The notes: generated by a model from the sequence alone, not told the origin. A DNA stretch of 47,933 bases from Pelomonas sp. KK5 (GCF_001984095.1 NZ_LYVQ01000015.1:1-47933), one strand, 5' to 3'; shown: positions 1-13,351, counted from the stretch's first letter. A program made the numbers and translations.

Positions 1-765
1 CGCAGCACTGGGCCTGCGCCAGCTGCCGCCGGCCCAGTGCTGCGAGCCGTCGGCCCGGCGCAGCCGGAAGAGCGTCAGCGCGCCGCCGTCGTCCAGGTTG
101 AGGCCCGCCCAGTCCCAGCCGACCGCCTCGCCGCCGAGGAAGCGGTCGCTCCATTCATGATCGAGCCAGGAGCGGCCGGCCAGGCGCAGCTCTTTGCCGT
201 CGCGTCGCAGCCGCGCCTCGGTCGCCAGCTGCGGTTCGCTGTAGTAGTGGCTCCAGCTGTCCGGTCCCTTGCGCGACCAGCCCTGGTCGCCCTGGGCCAG
301 CACCGGCTGCGTCGCGCGCAGTTGCAGGTCCAGCTCGAAGCGCTCGCAGCGCAGTGCGGCGCGGTAGCCGCCTTCGTGGCGTTGCAGCGACCAGTCGCGG
401 ATGTGTACGTCGGTATCCGCCTCGCCCGCTTCGGCCAGGCCGAATCCCGCCCGCGCCAGGCGCTGCTCGTGCAGCAGCCGGCCGGCCTGCAGATCGCTCA
501 ACGCCGCATGCCCGATCAGCAGTTGCCGCGCCGCGAAGGCGCTCGGATGACCAGCCGGGGCGGGGCCCTTCAGGCGGAAGAAGGTCAGCTGGTAACCGAA
601 GCGTGACTTGCCGGCCTCGTCCGCGAGGATGCCGGTGAGGTACCACCATTCGAGCTGCGATCCGGGATGCGAGCCGAAGTCGCGGGGAAAGGCGAGGCCC
701 GGCTGCGCACGGGCAGCGCCGGCACCGAGCGATGCAAGAAGGATCAGCAGGGCACGTCGGTCCAT
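1..765 (-). CDS. CrtC/AttH-type lipocalin-like protein (3' end outside window)
   Basis: The frame stays open from an ATG at 765 to the window edge, so the C-terminal part is missing (255 codons seen). The product begins MDRRALLILLASLGAGAARA, a signal peptide with an Ala-x-Ala-like cleavage site. It then shows the hallmarks of the CrtC/AttH family: EWWYLTG near residue 40, GYQLTFFR, a SWSHYYSEPQ segment and WLDHEWSD near residue 205. Members are lipocalin-like: carotenoid 1,2-hydratase in phototrophs, and AttH in attEFGH-type export clusters. It starts 6 nt after the stop of an FtsX-type permease, itself coupled to a LolD-type ATPase, so the AttH role (exported partner of an envelope ABC system) is much likelier than carotenoid hydration; no carotenoid gene is nearby. 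The family call is firm, the substrate unknown. Confidence 0.85.
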   Translation of the reverse strand, partial: MDRRALLILLASLGAGAARAQPGLAFPRDFGSHPGSQLEWWYLTGILADEAGKSRFGYQLTFFRLKGPAPAGHPSAFAARQLLIGHAALSDLQAGRLLHEQRLARAGFGLAEAGEADTDVHIRDWSLQRHEGGYRAALRCERFELDLQLRATQPVLAQGDQGWSRKGPDSWSHYYSEPQLATEARLRRDGKELRLAGRSWLDHEWSDRFLGGEAVGWDWAGLNLDDGGALTLFRLRRADGSQHWAGGSWRRPSAA

Positions 766-771
766 CGTCAC

Positions 772-3306
772 CTACCAGTCCTCCTTGACCGCCTGCACCG
801 CATCGGCCGTCGCCGCCTTGTGCCCGGCCGCCAGCGCCGCCAGCACGCCCGCCGCGAACATCGCCGCCAGCAGGGCGATCAGCCGCGGCCACGGCAGGCT
901 CATGTCCATGCTCCAGTGGAAGCTCTGCGGGTTGACGACGAAGACCAGCACCGCGCTCAGGGCCAGGCCCAGCGCCAGCCCGGCCAGCGCGCCGACCCCG
1001 CAGGCCAGCGCCGCCTCCAGCGCCAGCAGGCGCAGCACGCCGGCGCGCGTGAATCCCAGGTGCAGCAGCAGCCCGAATTCCCTGCGTCGCGCCATCACCT
1101 GGGCCGACTGGCTGGCGGCGATCCCGAACAGGCCGATCGCCAGCGCCACCGCCTGCAGCCAGTGGGTGACGGCGAAGCTGCGGTCGAAGATGCGCAGCGA
1201 GATGCCGCGCAGGTCGGCCGCGGCGGCGAAGTCGAGGTCGGCGGCACCGGGCAGGCGCTTCTTCAGCCGCGCGATGGCCTCGGCCGGCGCCAGCCCCTCG
1301 GGCAGCCAGAGGTAGGCCTCGGTGATGCGCGCATCGCCACCGGATGCGCGCCAGCCGGCCAGCGACAGCAGCAGGGCCGGGCTCTGGCGGGCGTAGTCGC
1401 GCCAGACGGCGCGCAGGTGGGCGGTGATCGGCGGGCCATCCGGCTTCAGGCGCAGGGTCAGCGCCTGGCCGGGCGTGAGCTTCAGCGCATCGCGCAGCGC
1501 CTCGTTGGCATAGACCGGCAGGCCGGGGCCGTCGAGCAAGGGCGAGGCGGCCGGCAGCCCGGCCTCGTCGATCTCGCGGGCCAGCATCGTCACCGGCTCG
1601 GCGCTGCCGTCAACCACGATGCTGCCACTGCGCTGCAGCGTCATCCGCCGGACCAGGTCGTCCGCCCCTTCGAGCGCCTGCAGCGTGCGCGCCGGCAGCG
1701 GCGCGCCCTGGGTCAGCGAGACGCGCAGCGAGGAGCGGATGTAGACATCGGCTGGCAGCATCTGCGTGAGCCAGCGCTCCAGCGAATCGCGGAAACTGCC
1801 GATCATCACCACCATCGCCACCGACAGGCTCAGCGCCACCAGCACGCCCGCCAGCGCGCGCGCCGCCTCGCCGGCCTGGTCGCGCGAGCGCTCTCGGGCG
1901 AGCAGTTGCAGCGGGGCGTGGCGTCCGAGCATGCTGACGGCCAGCCTCAGCAGCATCGGCACGCAGGCGATGCCACCGAGCAGCAGCGCGAGCATCGAGG
2001 CGTAGGCCGCCAGCGGCACGTCGTCTGCCAGTGGCGGCAGCAGGGCCAGGCCCGTGCCGGCCGCCAGCAGCACCGGGCCGATCCAGGGCGGCAGTTCGCT
2101 CGCCTGGCTGCCCAGGCCCTTGAGCACCTGCGCCACCGGCATGCGGCGCACGGCCAGCGCAGGCGCCAGCGCGCTGGCCAGGCTCACGCCCAGGCCCAGC
2201 GCGGCGAACAGCAGGGCCAGCGGCAGCTGGTCGAGCCCGAAACGCAGGCTCGCATGCAGGCCGGTCGTACCGTTCTGGCCGAGGTCCGCGCCGAGCAGGC
2301 GCAGGCCCAGGGCGGCCAGCTGCCAACCCAGCAGCAGGCCCGCGGCGCTGCCGACGATGCCCAGCAGCAGCCCCTCGGCCAGCACCAGGCGCATGCGCTC
2401 GCGGGCCGTCATGCCCAGCACGCCCAGCAGCGCCAGCTGCGGCAGCCGCTGCGCCACCGACAGCGACATCACCGCGAAGACCAGGAAGCTGCCGGTGAAC
2501 ATCGCCATCAGCGAGAGCACGCCGAGGTTGACGCGGTAGGCCCGGGTCAGCTCGGCGAGCTTCGCGTTCTCGTCCGGCGGCGGTGCCGCGGCCAGATCCG
2601 CGAGGCCGGCGGGCAGGGCAGTCTCGCGCAGCCAGCGTTGCGGGTCCTGCCCGGCGGCGAGCTTCAGGTCGATGCGGTCGATGCGGCCCAGCTTGTCGAG
2701 CAGCACCTGGGCCGCCGCGATGTCCAATACCGCCCGCGGTCCGCCGGCGGCGGCGTTGTCAGGGCCGAGATGCAGGCTCAGGCTGCGGGCGGTGCCACTC
2801 TCGTCGGAGGCGGCGCGCAGGTTCACCAGGGGCACGGCCTGGCCCTGGAAGCGGGCCCGCGCCGCGGCGTTCAGCGAGAGCTGCATCGGGTCGAGCAGCC
2901 CCAGCGGGCTGGTGGGCCGGGTCGGCAGCAGCTCCGGGCTCAGCGGGCCGGCCTGCAGCGCGTCCCAGCCGATCACGCGCAGCAGGAAGCGCTCGCCCTT
3001 GGCATCGCGGGCCATCGCCACGCCCTCGACCGCCGGGGCGGCGAGGGCCACGCCGGGCAGTTGCGCGGCCTGGGCATAGAGCTTTTCGTCAAAGGCCTCG
3101 CCCGAGCGCGCGCGCAGCACCAGGTCGGGCCGGCCGTTCAGGCTCGCGGCGGCACTGCCGAACTCGGCCAGCGCGGTCGTGTTGAGCAGTTGCACCGCAT
3201 AGCCCAGCGCCACGCCCAGCGCGATCGCCAGCAGGGCCAGCAGCTGCCGGCCGGCCTGGTGCTTCAGGGCCGGCCAGGACAGCTTGGCAAGCCACTGCAG
3301 GTTCAT
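772..3306 (-). CDS. FtsX-type ABC transporter permease (AttF/AttG-like)
   Basis: An 844-residue membrane protein. The first membrane helix follows [19 protein letters not shown], then comes a large periplasmic region and two FtsX/MacB-type blocks of three to four helices (about residues 255-420 and 700-844), the second ending near KEDW. This duplicated layout is typical of large permeases of LolCDE/MacB-like systems that move lipids or lipoproteins or drive envelope partners instead of importing solutes. The ATG at 3306 was chosen because it forms an ATGA overlap with the stop of the upstream ATPase; longer in-frame extensions run through that gene and were discarded. The lipocalin-like protein downstream suggests an AttEFGH-like system. 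Substrate unknown. Confidence 0.88.
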   Translation of the reverse strand: MNLQWLAKLSWPALKHQAGRQLLALLAIALGVALGYAVQLLNTTALAEFGSAAASLNGRPDLVLRARSGEAFDEKLYAQAAQLPGVALAAPAVEGVAMARDAKGERFLLRVIGWDALQAGPLSPELLPTRPTSPLGLLDPMQLSLNAAARARFQGQAVPLVNLRAASDESGTARSLSLHLGPDNAAAGGPRAVLDIAAAQVLLDKLGRIDRIDLKLAAGQDPQRWLRETALPAGLADLAAAPPPDENAKLAELTRAYRVNLGVLSLMAMFTGSFLVFAVMSLSVAQRLPQLALLGVLGMTARERMRLVLAEGLLLGIVGSAAGLLLGWQLAALGLRLLGADLGQNGTTGLHASLRFGLDQLPLALLFAALGLGVSLASALAPALAVRRMPVAQVLKGLGSQASELPPWIGPVLLAAGTGLALLPPLADDVPLAAYASMLALLLGGIACVPMLLRLAVSMLGRHAPLQLLARERSRDQAGEAARALAGVLVALSLSVAMVVMIGSFRDSLERWLTQMLPADVYIRSSLRVSLTQGAPLPARTLQALEGADDLVRRMTLQRSGSIVVDGSAEPVTMLAREIDEAGLPAASPLLDGPGLPVYANEALRDALKLTPGQALTLRLKPDGPPITAHLRAVWRDYARQSPALLLSLAGWRASGGDARITEAYLWLPEGLAPAEAIARLKKRLPGAADLDFAAAADLRGISLRIFDRSFAVTHWLQAVALAIGLFGIAASQSAQVMARRREFGLLLHLGFTRAGVLRLLALEAALACGVGALAGLALGLALSAVLVFVVNPQSFHWSMDMSLPWPRLIALLAAMFAAGVLAALAAGHKAATADAVQAVKEDW

Positions 3307-3950
3307 CCGAGCCCTTGCTCGCCGAGATGCAGGCATCGGTCCGCCCGCGCCGCCGCCTTCTCGGAATGGGTGACCAGCAGGCAGGCCGAGCCCTGCTCGC
3401 GCGTCTGCGCCAGCAGCAGGTCCAGCACGGCCTGAGCATGGCGCGGGTCGAGGTTGCCGGTGGGCTCGTCGGCGAGCACGACCAGCGGCCGGTGCACCAG
3501 CGCGCGGGCGATGGCCACGCGCTGCAGCTGGCCGCCGGAGAGCTGGCGCGGCATGCGCTGGGCATAACTGCCAAGCCCGACGGCATCCAGCATCTCCGCC
3601 ACCCGTACGGGATCCGGCCGCTTCAGTAGCAGCAGCGGCAGGCCCACGTTGTCGGCCACGTTCAGGTGCGGCAGCACATGGAAGGCCTGGAACACGAAAC
3701 CCAGCTTCTCGCGCCGCAGCCGGGCGCGGCCCGCTTCGTCGAGTGCACCGAGGTCCTGGCCGTCGACCAGCACGCTGCCGGCATCCGGCTCGTCCAGGCC
3801 GGCCAGGCAGTTCAGCAGCGTGGATTTGCCGGAGCCGGACTCGCCCACCAGCGCGACCAGCTCGCCGCGCTGCAGGCTCAGTTCGATGCCGTCGAAGACC
3901 GGCGTCGAGCCGTAGCGCTTGGCCAGGCCCCTGGCTTCGAGCACCGTCAT
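3303..3950 (-). CDS. LolD/MacB-type ABC transporter ATPase
   Basis: A 215-residue ATPase beginning [14 protein letters not shown]. Walker A is GESGSGKST (about 36-44), the signature is [15 protein letters not shown] (about 137-151) and Walker B is [12 protein letters not shown] (about 157-168), followed by the H-loop VTHS. The DEPTGNLD form is characteristic of the LolD/MacB/FtsE group. It overlaps miaA upstream and the FtsX permease downstream by ATGA on both sides, so the three are translationally coupled. It energises the neighbouring permease. Confidence 0.92.
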   Translation of the reverse strand: MTVLEARGLAKRYGSTPVFDGIELSLQRGELVALVGESGSGKSTLLNCLAGLDEPDAGSVLVDGQDLGALDEAGRARLRREKLGFVFQAFHVLPHLNVADNVGLPLLLLKRPDPVRVAEMLDAVGLGSYAQRMPRQLSGGQLQRVAIARALVHRPLVVLADEPTGNLDPRHAQAVLDLLLAQTREQGSACLLVTHSEKAAARADRCLHLGEQGLG

Positions 3951-4909
3951 GCGGCGAGCAGCCTCTGCATCGCGGCGAGCAGCGCCGCCTGCGCGTCCGG
4001 CTCGTCGCAGGCAATCACCTGGCGCTGCGGCATGCTGCGCAGCCAGGTGATCTGGCGCTTGGCCAGCTGGCGGGTGGCGGCGATGCCGCGCTCGGGCAGG
4101 GCGGCGAAGTCGCCGCTGCCCAGCCCGGCGTCAAGGGCCTCCCAGGCCTGGCGATAGCCGACGCAGCGCATCGAGGGCAGGTCGGGCGTCAGGTCGCCGC
4201 GCGCGCGCAGCGCCTTCACCTCGTCGACCAGGCCGGCAGCCAGCATCTGCTCGAAGCGCAGCGCGAGGCGTTCGTGCAGCCAGGCGCGGTCCTTCGGCTC
4301 CAGCGAGAGCAGCGGCCAGTCCACACCCTCGCTGCGCTGCTGGTGCAGCTCGCTCATCGGCCGGCCGGCCAGCGTGCAGACCTCCAGCGCGCGCTGGATG
4401 CGCTGCGAGTCGTTCGGCGCCAGCCGGGCGGCGGTGACGGGGTCAAGTCTTGCCAGTTCGGCATGCAGGGCCGGCCAGCCTTCGGCGGCGGCGCGGGCGT
4501 CGATCCTGGCGCGCAGCGCCTCGTCGGCCTGTGGCATGTCCGAGAGGCCGTCGAACAGGGCCTTGAAATACAGCATCGTGCCGCCCACCAGCAGCGGCAG
4601 CCTGCCGCGGGCCAGGATCTCGTCGGCCAGCCGGCGGGCGTCGCGCACGAACTCGGCGGCCGAATAGGCCTCGGTCGGTTCGATGATGTCGATCAGATGG
4701 TGCGGCACTGCGGCCAGTTCGGCCTTCGTCGGCTTGGCCGTGCCGATGTCCATGCCGCGGTACACCAGCGCCGAATCGACGCTGATGATCTCCACCGGCA
4801 GCAGCTCGGCCGCCGCCAGCGCCGCTGCCGTCTTGCCGCAGCCGGTCGGGCCGGCGATGCAGATCGGGCGCAGCTTCAGAACCGTTCCCAGGGCGACAGG
4901 AAGCGCCAC
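3947..4909 (-). CDS. miaA: tRNA dimethylallyltransferase MiaA
   Basis: Transfers a dimethylallyl group to A37 of tRNAs that read codons starting with U. The P-loop is [11 protein letters not shown] near the N-terminus, followed by the substrate motif [28 protein letters not shown] and the C-terminal [12 protein letters not shown] tRNA-binding segment. The start is unclear: the open frame reaches back to 4993, no ATG lies near the P-loop, and GTG at 4909 gives 320 residues with the P-loop at about residue 20, which fits the family; it overlaps the pseudouridine synthase gene by 34 bp. Two RNA-modification genes are therefore cotranscribed. One copy of a recurrent 16-bp word (4439-4454) lies inside this gene. 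Confidence 0.93.
   Translation of the reverse strand: MALPVALGTVLKLRPICIAGPTGCGKTAAALAAAELLPVEIISVDSALVYRGMDIGTAKPTKAELAAVPHHLIDIIEPTEAYSAAEFVRDARRLADEILARGRLPLLVGGTMLYFKALFDGLSDMPQADEALRARIDARAAAEGWPALHAELARLDPVTAARLAPNDSQRIQRALEVCTLAGRPMSELHQQRSEGVDWPLLSLEPKDRAWLHERLALRFEQMLAAGLVDEVKALRARGDLTPDLPSMRCVGYRQAWEALDAGLGSGDFAALPERGIAATRQLAKRQITWLRSMPQRQVIACDEPDAQAALLAAMQRLLAA
4439..4454 (+). repeat. Recurrent 16-bp word, copy 1 (in miaA)
   Basis: GGGGTCAAGTCTTGCC, one mismatch from the consensus GGGGTCAGGTCTTGCC. In miaA it encodes Ala-Arg-Leu-Asp-Pro using GCA, AGA and CTT, which are out of keeping with the strongly C/G-ending codons around it. See copies at 6817, 22199 and 29719. Confidence 0.6.
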
Positions 4910-6174
4910 TGCCCGGCGGGCAGGTGGCCCAGGTTGATCTGGCCGATGCGCACGCGCTTCAGGCCCACGACCTTCAGCCCCACCAGCTCGCACATGCGGC
5001 GGATCTGGCGCTTGCGGCCTTCCTTCAGCACGAAGCGCAGTTGGTCGTCATTGATCCAGCTGACCTTGGCGGGCTTGAGCTGCACGTCGTCGAGCATCAG
5101 GCCGTGGTTCAGCAGCGCGATGCTTTCGGCGGGCACGCGCTGCATCGGCGCGCCCTGGCCGTCGTACTCGACTCGCACCAGGTATTCCTTCTCGACCTTC
5201 GAGTCCTCGCCGATCAGCGTCTTGGCGATGCGGCCGTCCTGCGTCAGCACCAGCAGGCCGGTGGAGTCGATGTCCAGCCGTCCGGCGGGCGCGAGGCCGC
5301 GCGCATGGCCGATGTTGAACTTCAGGCCGGAAGGATCGTCCTTCCACTGGTTGGCGCTCTTCACCAGCACCGAGGCGGGCTCGTAGCCGTCCTCGGCCTG
5401 GCCGGAGACGTAGCCGATCGGCTTGTGAATCAGGATCGTCACCTTGCCGGCCTGGTGCTTGAAGGCCTGCGGGTCGATCTCGATCTTCACGTCACCGACG
5501 ACCCGGTGGCCCAGCACGGCAAGCTTGCCGTCCACCTTGACCCAGCCGGCGCCGATCCATTCGTCCGCCTCGCGGCGCGAGGCCATGCCCAGCGCCGTCA
5601 TGCGCTTGGACAGGCGCTCGCCCTCGGGGCGGGTGTGGACGACGAAATCGTCGTCGTCGTCATCGTCGTCGTGATGCGGGCGCGCCTGTTGCTGAGGGCG
5701 CTTGGCGTAGGGCTGGGTCTGGTAGGCCTGCGGGGCCGGGTAGCTGGCGGGCCGTGCCGGGCCGCGCGGGCCCGGGGCGCCTGCCGTCGCGCGGCGCTGG
5801 TCGCGGCGCGGCTCGGCGAAGCGCTGCTCGTCGCCCGGGCGCTGCCCATAGGCCTGGCGGTGCTGCTCGGCGTGGCGCCGCGGTTCGTCACGCTGGAAGC
5901 TGCCCGGCTGGGCCGGCCGGCCGGGGCGGCGATCGTCACGGCGCGGCTCCTGGGACTGCGGCTGCGGCCGGGCATAACGCTCGAATCGCTCGGCTTCCGC
6001 CGCGCGGCGCTGCTCGAATTCGGCCTGTTTCTGCGCGCGCTCGGCCTGGGCGGCCTCCAGCGTCTGGCGCGGGCGCGAGACGCCCTTGCCGCGCAGCGGG
6101 GCGCGGCGTTCCTCGCCGGGCGCGGCCTTCTTGGCGGCGGGTGCCGGCTTCTTGTTCAGTTTCAAAGTGGCCAT
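4876..6174 (-). CDS. rluF: 23S rRNA pseudouridine synthase, RluF/RluB type, with long basic N-terminal extension
   Basis: A 432-residue protein. Residues 1 to about 175 are low complexity, rich in Arg, Gln, Ala and Pro, ending in an unbroken run of eight Asp. The conserved part then has an S4 RNA-binding domain ([19 protein letters not shown]), the catalytic segment [15 protein letters not shown] with the nucleophilic Asp in GRLD, and the [16 protein letters not shown] signature. The spacing and the ending [19 protein letters not shown] look more like RluF (which modifies U2604 in E. coli) than RluB, but the choice between paralogues is inference. First gene of the rluF-miaA-ABC chain. The extension probably contacts RNA; it is not needed for the core fold. 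Confidence 0.88.
   Translation of the reverse strand: MATLKLNKKPAPAAKKAAPGEERRAPLRGKGVSRPRQTLEAAQAERAQKQAEFEQRRAAEAERFERYARPQPQSQEPRRDDRRPGRPAQPGSFQRDEPRRHAEQHRQAYGQRPGDEQRFAEPRRDQRRATAGAPGPRGPARPASYPAPQAYQTQPYAKRPQQQARPHHDDDDDDDDFVVHTRPEGERLSKRMTALGMASRREADEWIGAGWVKVDGKLAVLGHRVVGDVKIEIDPQAFKHQAGKVTILIHKPIGYVSGQAEDGYEPASVLVKSANQWKDDPSGLKFNIGHARGLAPAGRLDIDSTGLLVLTQDGRIAKTLIGEDSKVEKEYLVRVEYDGQGAPMQRVPAESIALLNHGLMLDDVQLKPAKVSWINDDQLRFVLKEGRKRQIRRMCELVGLKVVGLKRVRIGQINLGHLPAGQWRFLSPWERF
5648..5671 (+). repeat. Imperfect TCG trinucleotide tract
   Basis: Eight TCG/TCA triplets in a row, encoding eight consecutive Asp residues on the minus strand in the pseudouridine synthase. Both GAC and GAT are used, so it is not a pure microsatellite. 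Changes in triplet number would keep the frame. Confidence 0.85.
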
Positions 6175-6195
6175 GACGGCTCCGTTTCTTGTTGC

Positions 6196-8055
6196 TTAGC
6201 GCCCGCGCAGGAAGAGGGCATCGAGCTCGCGCATGGTGAGTTGCCGCCAGGTGGGGCGGCCGTGGTTGCACTGGTCCGCGCGTTCGGTGCGCTCCATGTC
6301 GCGCAGCAGGCCGTTCATCTCGTCCAGCGTCAGCTGCCGGTTGGCGCGCACCGCGCCGTGGCAGGCCATGGTGGCGAGGATCTCGTGCTGGGCCCGCTCG
6401 ATCGCCTGGCTGGCCTCGAACTGGCCCAGCTCGGCCAGCACGCCGCGCGCCAGCTCCACCACGTCGCCGCCGGCCAGCAGGGCCGGGCGGGCGCGGATGG
6501 CCAGCATCTTGGAGGACAGCGGCGCCACGTCCAGGCCCAGCTTCGTGAGCGTCTCGGCATGGGCCTCGGCGGTGGCGATCTCGGCGGCGGTGGCGGCGAA
6601 GGTGACCGGGATCAGCAGCGGCTGCGATTCGATCGTGCGCTCGCCGAGGCTGGCCTTCAGCCGTTCGTAGACGACGCGCTCGTGGGCTGCATGCATGTCC
6701 ACGATGATCAGCCCTTGAGCGTTCTCGGCCAGCACGTAGACGCCCTGGATCTGCGCCACCGCGCGGCCCAGTGGCCAGTCGTGCGCGGGCAGCTCCTGGC
6801 GGGGCGCCGCAGGTACGGGGTCAGGTCTTGCCGGCGCGGCAGGCTGGCCGTACAGCGTCGCCACCTCGGCCAGGCCCAGCGAGGGCTGGGTGTTCATGCG
6901 CCAGCTGGGCGTCGCGCCGTAGCTGGGCCGCGGTTCGGCGGCGAACCAGGCGGGCGGGCTGCCGGGCGCGGGCTTGCTGGCACCGGGCAGGTCAATCTGC
7001 TGCGTGACCGGCATCTGCACGACGACGGGCGCCGCCGCTTCCGACGAGCGCGACACCGCCAGCGCATCCTGCACCGCATAGCGCACCCGCTGGTGCAGCT
7101 CGCGCCCGTCGCGGAAGCGCACCTCGATCTTGGTCGGGTGCACGTTGACGTCCACCAGCGCCGGCGCGATCTCGATGAAGAGCACGTAGCAGGGCTGGCG
7201 ATGGCCGTGCAGCACGTCCTCGTAGGCGGAGCGGATGCCGTGGGCGATCAGCTTGTCGCGCACGAAGCGGCCGTTGACGTAGACGTACTGCATGTCCGCG
7301 CGGCTGCGCGCCGCCTCGGGCAGGCCGGCGCGGCCGTAGCAGCGCAGCGGGCCGGTCTCGGCGAAGAGCGGGCGGCTCTCGGTCATGAAGTCCTCGCCGA
7401 GCACGTCCTTCAGGCGCAGCTCCGACGTGGCGGCGCGCCACTGCTCGACCAGCTTGCCCTCGTGCCAGACCGAAAAGCCCACGTCCGGCCGCGCCAGCGC
7501 ATGGCGGCGCACGGCCTCCAGGCAGTGGGCCAGCTCGGTGGCATCGGTCTTCAGGAACTTGCGGCGGGCCGGGGTGCTGAAGAACAGCTCGCGCACCTCC
7601 ACGCTGGTGCCGCGGGCGCGCGCCGCGGGGCTCAGCTCGCCGCTGCGCGCGTCGAGCCGCTGCGCGTGGGGCGCGCCTTCGCTGCGGCTGACGATGGCCA
7701 TCTCCGAGACCGAGGAGATCGCGGCCAGCGCTTCGCCGCGGAAACCCATCGTGGCGACAGACTCCAGTTCATCGAGCGAGCGGATCTTGCTCGTCGCATG
7801 GCGCTTCAGCGCCAGCGGCAGCTCCTCGACCGGGATGCCGCAGCCGTCGTCCTCGACGACGATGGCGCGCACGCCGCCGGCCATCAGCTTGACATTGATC
7901 TGCGTGGCGCCGGCATCCAGCGCGTTGTCCACCAGCTCGCGCACGACCGAGGCCGGGCGCTCGACGACCTCGCCGGCTGCGATCTGGCTGATCAGTTCAT
8001 CGGGGAGTTCGCGGATCGCGCGGCGTTGCACAACGTTGGCGGCTTCTGCTTCCAT
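6196..8055 (-). CDS. mutL: DNA mismatch repair protein MutL (endonuclease type)
   Basis: A 619-residue MutL. The N-terminal GHKL ATPase shows IAAGEVVERPASVVRELVDN (about 26-45), DDGCGI and MGFRGEALAAI, and GRFVRDKL later in the domain. The C-terminal dimerisation domain carries DMHAAHERVVYE, the DxHA(x)2E(x)4E endonuclease motif with Met in place of the usual Gln, plus ACHGAVRAN and CNHGRPT metal-site segments. It should therefore nick DNA itself, unlike E. coli MutL, which relies on MutH. It lies 7 nt downstream of the PLP enzyme gene. The Pro/Ala-rich linker between the domains (about residues 330-420) contains an exact copy of the recurrent 16-bp word. Confidence 0.97.
   Translation of the reverse strand: MEAEAANVVQRRAIRELPDELISQIAAGEVVERPASVVRELVDNALDAGATQINVKLMAGGVRAIVVEDDGCGIPVEELPLALKRHATSKIRSLDELESVATMGFRGEALAAISSVSEMAIVSRSEGAPHAQRLDARSGELSPAARARGTSVEVRELFFSTPARRKFLKTDATELAHCLEAVRRHALARPDVGFSVWHEGKLVEQWRAATSELRLKDVLGEDFMTESRPLFAETGPLRCYGRAGLPEAARSRADMQYVYVNGRFVRDKLIAHGIRSAYEDVLHGHRQPCYVLFIEIAPALVDVNVHPTKIEVRFRDGRELHQRVRYAVQDALAVSRSSEAAAPVVVQMPVTQQIDLPGASKPAPGSPPAWFAAEPRPSYGATPSWRMNTQPSLGLAEVATLYGQPAAPARPDPVPAAPRQELPAHDWPLGRAVAQIQGVYVLAENAQGLIIVDMHAAHERVVYERLKASLGERTIESQPLLIPVTFAATAAEIATAEAHAETLTKLGLDVAPLSSKMLAIRARPALLAGGDVVELARGVLAELGQFEASQAIERAQHEILATMACHGAVRANRQLTLDEMNGLLRDMERTERADQCNHGRPTWRQLTMRELDALFLRGR
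6817..6832 (+). repeat. Recurrent 16-bp word, copy 2 (in mutL)
   Basis: GGGGTCAGGTCTTGCC, exact consensus. It falls in the disordered linker of MutL and is read there as Ala-Arg-Pro-Asp-Pro with the codons GCA, AGA and CCT, all uncommon in this window. Confidence 0.65.
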
Positions 8056-8062
8056 CGGCGGA

Positions 8063-9304
8063 TTATCCCGCCAGCGCTTGCGCGAAGTCCGCGATCAGGT
8101 CTTCCGCCTCCTCGATGCCGATGGACACGCGCACCAGCCCGTCGGCAATGCCCATCTCGGCCCGCACCGCGGCGCCGGCCTCCCAGAAGATCGTCGGCGC
8201 CACCGGGATGATCAGCGTGCGGGTATCGCCCATGCCGGTGGCCTTGACCGGGATGCGCAGCTTGTTGAGCACGGCGTTCATCGTCGACGGGTCCTTCAGT
8301 TCGAAGGACAGCAGCCAGGAGCTTGCCTTGAACCACTCGCGCGCCTTGGCGTGCTGCGGGTGAGTCTCCAGCCCCGGGTAGTGGACCGCGTCGATGGCCG
8401 GATGCGCGGCCAGGAACTGCGCCAGCGCCAGCGCCGTCTCGCTGGTCTGCCGCACGCGCAGGCTCATCGTCTCCGCGCCCACGGCGATCTGGTTCGCCTG
8501 CTCCGACGACAGCGAGCCGCCCATGTCCCGCAGGCCCTTCTTGCGGATCTGCTGCAGGCCCCACTGGCCAGCGTCGCCCTTGCGGTAGTTGGTGAAGATG
8601 TTCGGGTAGGTGGACCAGTCGAACTCGCCGGTGTCCGTCACCGAGCCGCCCAGGGCGCCGCCGTGGCCGCTGATGGTCTTGGACAGCGAGTTCATCACCA
8701 GGCCCGCGCCCAGCGCCTTGGGCTTGAACAGCGCCGGCGAGGTGACCGTGTTGTCCACCACGTAGAGCAGGCCCTTGTCGCGGCACAGCTGGCCGATGGC
8801 GGCCATGTCGGGGATCTGCGTGCCGGGGTTGGCGATGGTCTCGACGAAGACCATGCGGGTGTTGGGCTTCACGGCCGCGGCGACGGCGTCCACCGAGCGG
8901 GCATCCACCATGTCGATCTCGATGCCGAGGTCGCGCAGCGTGCCGAACACGCTGTTGGTGTTGCCGAAGACATAACGGCTGGACACGACGTGGTCGCCGG
9001 CCTTCAGCAGCGTCAGGAAGATGGCGCAGAGCGCGGCCATGCCCGAGGAGAACACGATGGTCCCGCGGCCGCCTTCCAGCGCCGTCAGCTTGGCCTCCAG
9101 CGCCGCGGTGGTGGGCGTGCCCTGGCGGGCGTAGTTGAAGCCGCCCTTGACCGTGCCCTGGAACACGCCGATCAGGTCCTCCACCTTGTCGAAGCCGTAC
9201 TGGGTGGACGGATGGATGGGCTTGTGCAGGCCGCCGTGCTCGACGTTGCTGCGGCGGTCGGCGTGCACGAGGCGGGTGGTGATCTGTTCTGGCTTGGCTT
9301 CCAT
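8063..9304 (-). CDS. Cys/Met-metabolism PLP-dependent enzyme (cystathionine gamma-synthase family)
   Basis: A 413-residue fold-type I PLP enzyme that acts on sulfur amino acids by gamma-elimination, gamma-replacement or beta-elimination. Visible are HPSTQYGFD, YARQGTPTTAALE, the FSSGMAAL phosphate loop, VFVETIANPGT, VVDNT and the Schiff-base lysine in NSLSKTISGHGG, with the closing VRVSIGIEEAEDLIADF of the family. The start MEAKPEQITTRLVHADRR at 9304 was chosen over an upstream ATG at 9379, which would extend across the divergent dedA promoter region. Whether it is cystathionine gamma-synthase, cystathionine lyase or methionine gamma-lyase cannot be told from sequence by eye. It shares a 55-bp divergent region with dedA and lies immediately upstream of mutL. 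Confidence 0.9.
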   Translation of the reverse strand: MEAKPEQITTRLVHADRRSNVEHGGLHKPIHPSTQYGFDKVEDLIGVFQGTVKGGFNYARQGTPTTAALEAKLTALEGGRGTIVFSSGMAALCAIFLTLLKAGDHVVSSRYVFGNTNSVFGTLRDLGIEIDMVDARSVDAVAAAVKPNTRMVFVETIANPGTQIPDMAAIGQLCRDKGLLYVVDNTVTSPALFKPKALGAGLVMNSLSKTISGHGGALGGSVTDTGEFDWSTYPNIFTNYRKGDAGQWGLQQIRKKGLRDMGGSLSSEQANQIAVGAETMSLRVRQTSETALALAQFLAAHPAIDAVHYPGLETHPQHAKAREWFKASSWLLSFELKDPSTMNAVLNKLRIPVKATGMGDTRTLIIPVAPTIFWEAGAAVRAEMGIADGLVRVSIGIEEAEDLIADFAQALAG

Positions 9305-9359
9305 CTTGCTAACGCTGCTCGGGGAGATCGTCACATTGTCGCCGCCATAATCCGCCGCC

Positions 9360-10015
9360 ATGGAATTCCTTGCCGCCATCCTCGATTTCGCCCTTCATGT
9401 CGACAAGCACCTCGAAGGCTTCGTGCTCGCCTACGGCCCCTGGATCTATGCGCTGCTGTTCCTGATCATCTTCATCGAGACCGGCGTCGTCGTGATGCCC
9501 TTCCTGCCCGGCGATTCGCTGCTCTTCATCGTCGGTGCGATGTGCGGCACCGGGCTGCTGGACTGGCGCGTCGCGATGCCGCTCATGACCGCGGCGGCCA
9601 TCGCCGGCAACCAGAGCAACTACACGATCGGGCGCTTCTTCGGGCCCAAGGTGTTCCAGTGGGAGCAGTCGCGCTTCTTCAACAAGAAGGCCTTCCTGCA
9701 GGCCCACGAGTTCTATGAGAAGTACGGCGGCGTGACCATCGTGATCGCGCGCTTCATGCCCTTCGTGCGCACCTTCGCGCCCTTCGTGGCCGGCGTGGCG
9801 CAGATGACCCGCGCCAAGTTCACGATGTACGACGTGGGCGGCGGGCTGCTGTGGGTGGTGGGTGTCACCAGCCTGGGTATTGCTTTTGGCAATGTGCCCT
9901 GGGTGCGGCAGCATCTGGAGATCATCATCTGGGCAACGATCTTCATACCCGGCCTGCTGGCGATCTATGGTGGCTGGAAGGCCGGCCGCAAGAAGAAGAG
10001 CAAACAAGGACTTCA

Positions 10016-10019
<4 letters not shown>
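9360..10019 (+). CDS. DedA/VTT family inner-membrane protein
   Basis: A 219-residue polytopic membrane protein. It has the DedA hallmarks: an acidic residue in the first re-entrant segment (IFIETGVVVMPFLPGDSLLF), the amphipathic segment KYGGVTIVIARFMPFVRTFAPFVAG with the conserved arginines, and a basic tail GRKKKSK. Family members support membrane homeostasis and act in polyprenyl-phosphate or phospholipid scrambling. Its stop overlaps the start of the tricorn-type protease gene (ATGA at 10016-10019), so the two are coupled. Members are close to each other in sequence, so no specific paralogue name is given. Confidence 0.93.

Positions 10020-13351
<3,332 letters not shown>

Noticed and set aside
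1-765. True carotenoid 1,2-hydratase (CrtC).
   Set aside because: No carotenoid gene nearby and direct linkage to a LolD/FtsX-type transporter; the AttH-like role fits better.
667-3435. A 922-codon open frame on the plus strand, rich in Gln, Arg, His and Ala.
   Set aside because: Antisense to the FtsX and ATPase genes, with low-complexity composition typical of shadow frames in GC-rich DNA and no recognisable motif. The same holds for long frames at 4924-8211, 13513-15591 (minus), 10013-13366 (minus), 41504-43624 and 43600-45903.
5648-5671. TCG tract as a phase-variation switch.
   Set aside because: The unit is three bases, so changes would not shift the frame.
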